Source: an uncultured Actinomycetes bacterium (GTDB lineage Bacteria; Actinomycetota; CALGFH01). Taken from it: a stretch of DNA of 7,611 bases. Both the position numbers and the translations under genes were made by a program. The stretch is from assembly GCA_937881255.1 (NCBI GenBank), contig CALGFH010000261.1:1-7611 (forward strand), read 5' to 3'. Of the stretch, positions 7,009-7,611 are shown in pieces. Below the pieces are notes generated by a model. That model searched no databases. It saw only the letters and a program-made list of their open reading frames with translations, and was not told where the DNA came from. Numbering within the stretch: the stretch's first letter is position 1; every line of letters begins with the position of its first letter.

Positions 7009-7412
7009 CCCGGCCCGGCGACGACGACCTGCGCGAGCGGCTGCGCCGGGCGCTGCCGGCGGCGATGAAGGCCAAGGACCGCCCGGCGCTGGCGGCGCTG
7101 CGGTCGGCGCTGGGGGCGATCGACAACGCCGAAGCGGTCGACGCGGAACCGGACGGTTGGGAGATTGCGGACCCCGACGCCGAGGACGTGGACGCCGTCC
7201 ACCCGAGGTTCGCTGGAACGGTCGCGGGTGTTGGTGCGACGGAGGTGGAGCGGCGCAGCCTCAGCGCGGCACAGATGGAGGACATCGTCCGCGCCGAGAT
7301 CGAGGGTCGAGAGATCGCCGCGGCCGCCCTCGAACGTGCCGGCCAGCGTGAGCAGGCCGAGCGATTACGCGCCGAGGTCAGGGTCCTGCTCGCTCACGTC
7401 AACAGGACGTGA
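7005..7412 (+). CDS. Short GatB/YqeY-like protein
   Basis: This 135-aa protein resembles the N-terminal part of the GatB/YqeY family, whose members share a domain with the GatB subunit of glutamyl-tRNA(Gln) amidotransferase but whose stand-alone function is not settled. Residues 9-43 (LRERLRRALPAAMKAKD, then LRSALGAIDNAEAV) match the family's first helices, and residues 86-131 (LSAAQMEDIVRAEIEGRE, then ERAGQREQAERLRAE) match its next helical segment. The two are joined by an acidic linker (about 44-80). Full YqeY proteins are about 150 aa and end in a further helical domain with a conserved Leu-Pro motif; that domain is absent and the protein ends naturally at HVNRT with a TGA at 7410-7412. 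No Cys, signal peptide or membrane segment is visible. The ATG overlaps the adnB TGA as ATGA, so it is probably translated with the helicase-nuclease, though no repair role is established. Confidence 0.75.
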   Translation: MTRPGDDDLRERLRRALPAAMKAKDRPALAALRSALGAIDNAEAVDAEPDGWEIADPDAEDVDAVHPRFAGTVAGVGATEVERRSLSAAQMEDIVRAEIEGREIAAAALERAGQREQAERLRAEVRVLLAHVNRT

Positions 7413-7449
7413 TCCGATACGGCCTGCTCGCAGCCGTCGTCCGGTGCTG
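7413..7449. other. Convergent intergenic gap
   Basis: Only 37 bp separate the stop codon of the YqeY-like gene from the stop codon of the convergent minus-strand gene. The gap holds only weak 4-bp inverted repeats and no T-tract. The best hairpin lies just beyond it at 7451-7465. Confidence 0.7.
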
Positions 7450-7611
7450 TCACCCGAGTCGGGTGGCCCGGCTGGTGCCGAAGCGGTCGGCGATCGCGTC
7501 CTTCAGGCCGTAGGGGAAGCGGGACTTGACCCGCTTGTGCGCCGGGAAGAGGGCTCGCTGGGCCGTGGGGTCGCCGGCGAAGGCGGCGATGGCGTGCTCC
7601 GGGTCGACGTT
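7450..7611 (-). CDS. C-terminal end of an unidentified convergent gene (partial)
   Basis: On the minus strand, an open frame enters at the window edge and ends at a TGA (7452-7450), giving the last 53 residues of a protein. Only two of its 53 sense codons, both CGA, do not end in G or C, which is strong evidence of coding in this genome. The visible part includes HAIAAFAGDPTAQRALFPAH and then KRVKSRFPYGLKDAIADRFG, a basic and aromatic C-terminus with no membrane segment. I do not recognise the family from this fragment and assign no function. It is transcribed towards the adnAB operon and so belongs to a separate unit. Confidence 0.7.
   Translation of the reverse strand, partial: NVDPEHAIAAFAGDPTAQRALFPAHKRVKSRFPYGLKDAIADRFGTSRATRLG
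7451..7465. terminator. Possible bidirectional hairpin terminator without T-tract
   Basis: CACCCGA and TCGGGTG form a perfect 7-bp inverted repeat around one central G, which folds as a 6-bp GC-rich stem with a 3-nt loop. It overlaps the end of the minus-strand gene and lies about 39 bp past the stop of the YqeY-like gene, so it could act on both transcripts. Neither strand has a T-run after it. Actinobacteria often use terminators without U-tails, but a hairpin this short may also be chance in such GC-rich DNA. Confidence 0.3.

Noticed and set aside
5913..7412. A continuous frame running from within adnB into the YqeY-like gene, suggesting a fusion
   Set aside because: The part inside adnB is out of phase with its motif VI and nuclease motifs and reads as low-complexity. 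The YqeY-like gene has its own ATG and ribosome binding site.
1..7611. CRISPR arrays, tRNA or rRNA genes, insertion sequences and attachment sites
   Set aside because: No regularly spaced repeats, no tRNA-like cloverleaf, no rRNA core sequences, no transposase motifs and no paired terminal repeats were seen. The adnA tandem repeat is in-frame coding sequence and not a CRISPR array.

Overview
The window is very GC-rich DNA with a strong preference for G or C at third codon positions. Two adjacent genes look like the AdnA and AdnB subunits of the helicase-nuclease that actinobacteria use to resect double-strand breaks. Base composition and the adnAB pair together suggest an actinobacterium (Actinomycetota), probably not a close relative of Mycobacterium because both proteins carry low-complexity insertions. 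The genus cannot be told from this sequence.

Layout. Positions 1-262 are an upstream stretch with no gene I can assign; it holds a promoter-like TAGGAT element just before adnA and two oppositely oriented matches to the actinobacterial DnaA box. Positions 263-3649 (+) encode an AdnA-like protein of 1128 aa. Positions 3646-7008 (+) encode an AdnB-like protein of 1120 aa, starting at a GTG that overlaps the adnA stop codon. Positions 7005-7412 (+) encode a 135-aa protein related to the N-terminal part of the GatB/YqeY family, starting at an ATG that overlaps the adnB stop codon. A 37-bp gap follows. Positions 7450-7611 (-) are the last 53 codons of an unidentified convergent gene that runs out of the window. 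A small GC-rich hairpin lies at the convergent junction.

How the genes work together. The two 4-bp overlaps and the internal ribosome binding sites indicate one translationally coupled operon. AdnA and AdnB each have an N-terminal UvrD-like (SF1A) motor and a C-terminal RecB-like nuclease. Here AdnB keeps all motor motifs in canonical form, while AdnA has altered motifs III and V. This agrees with the known mycobacterial division of labour, in which AdnB provides most ATPase power and both subunits cut DNA. The YqeY-like protein has no established role in DNA repair; its coupling to adnB is the main contextual novelty.

Main points for a second look: the paired DnaA-box motifs in front of a recombination operon, a triplicated 45-bp in-frame repeat in adnA, a Pro/Ala-rich insertion inside the AdnB motor core, an atypical cysteine set in the AdnB nuclease compared with AdnA, and the coupled YqeY-like gene. 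The core system is a known one (AdnAB). I did not find clear evidence for an entirely new system.
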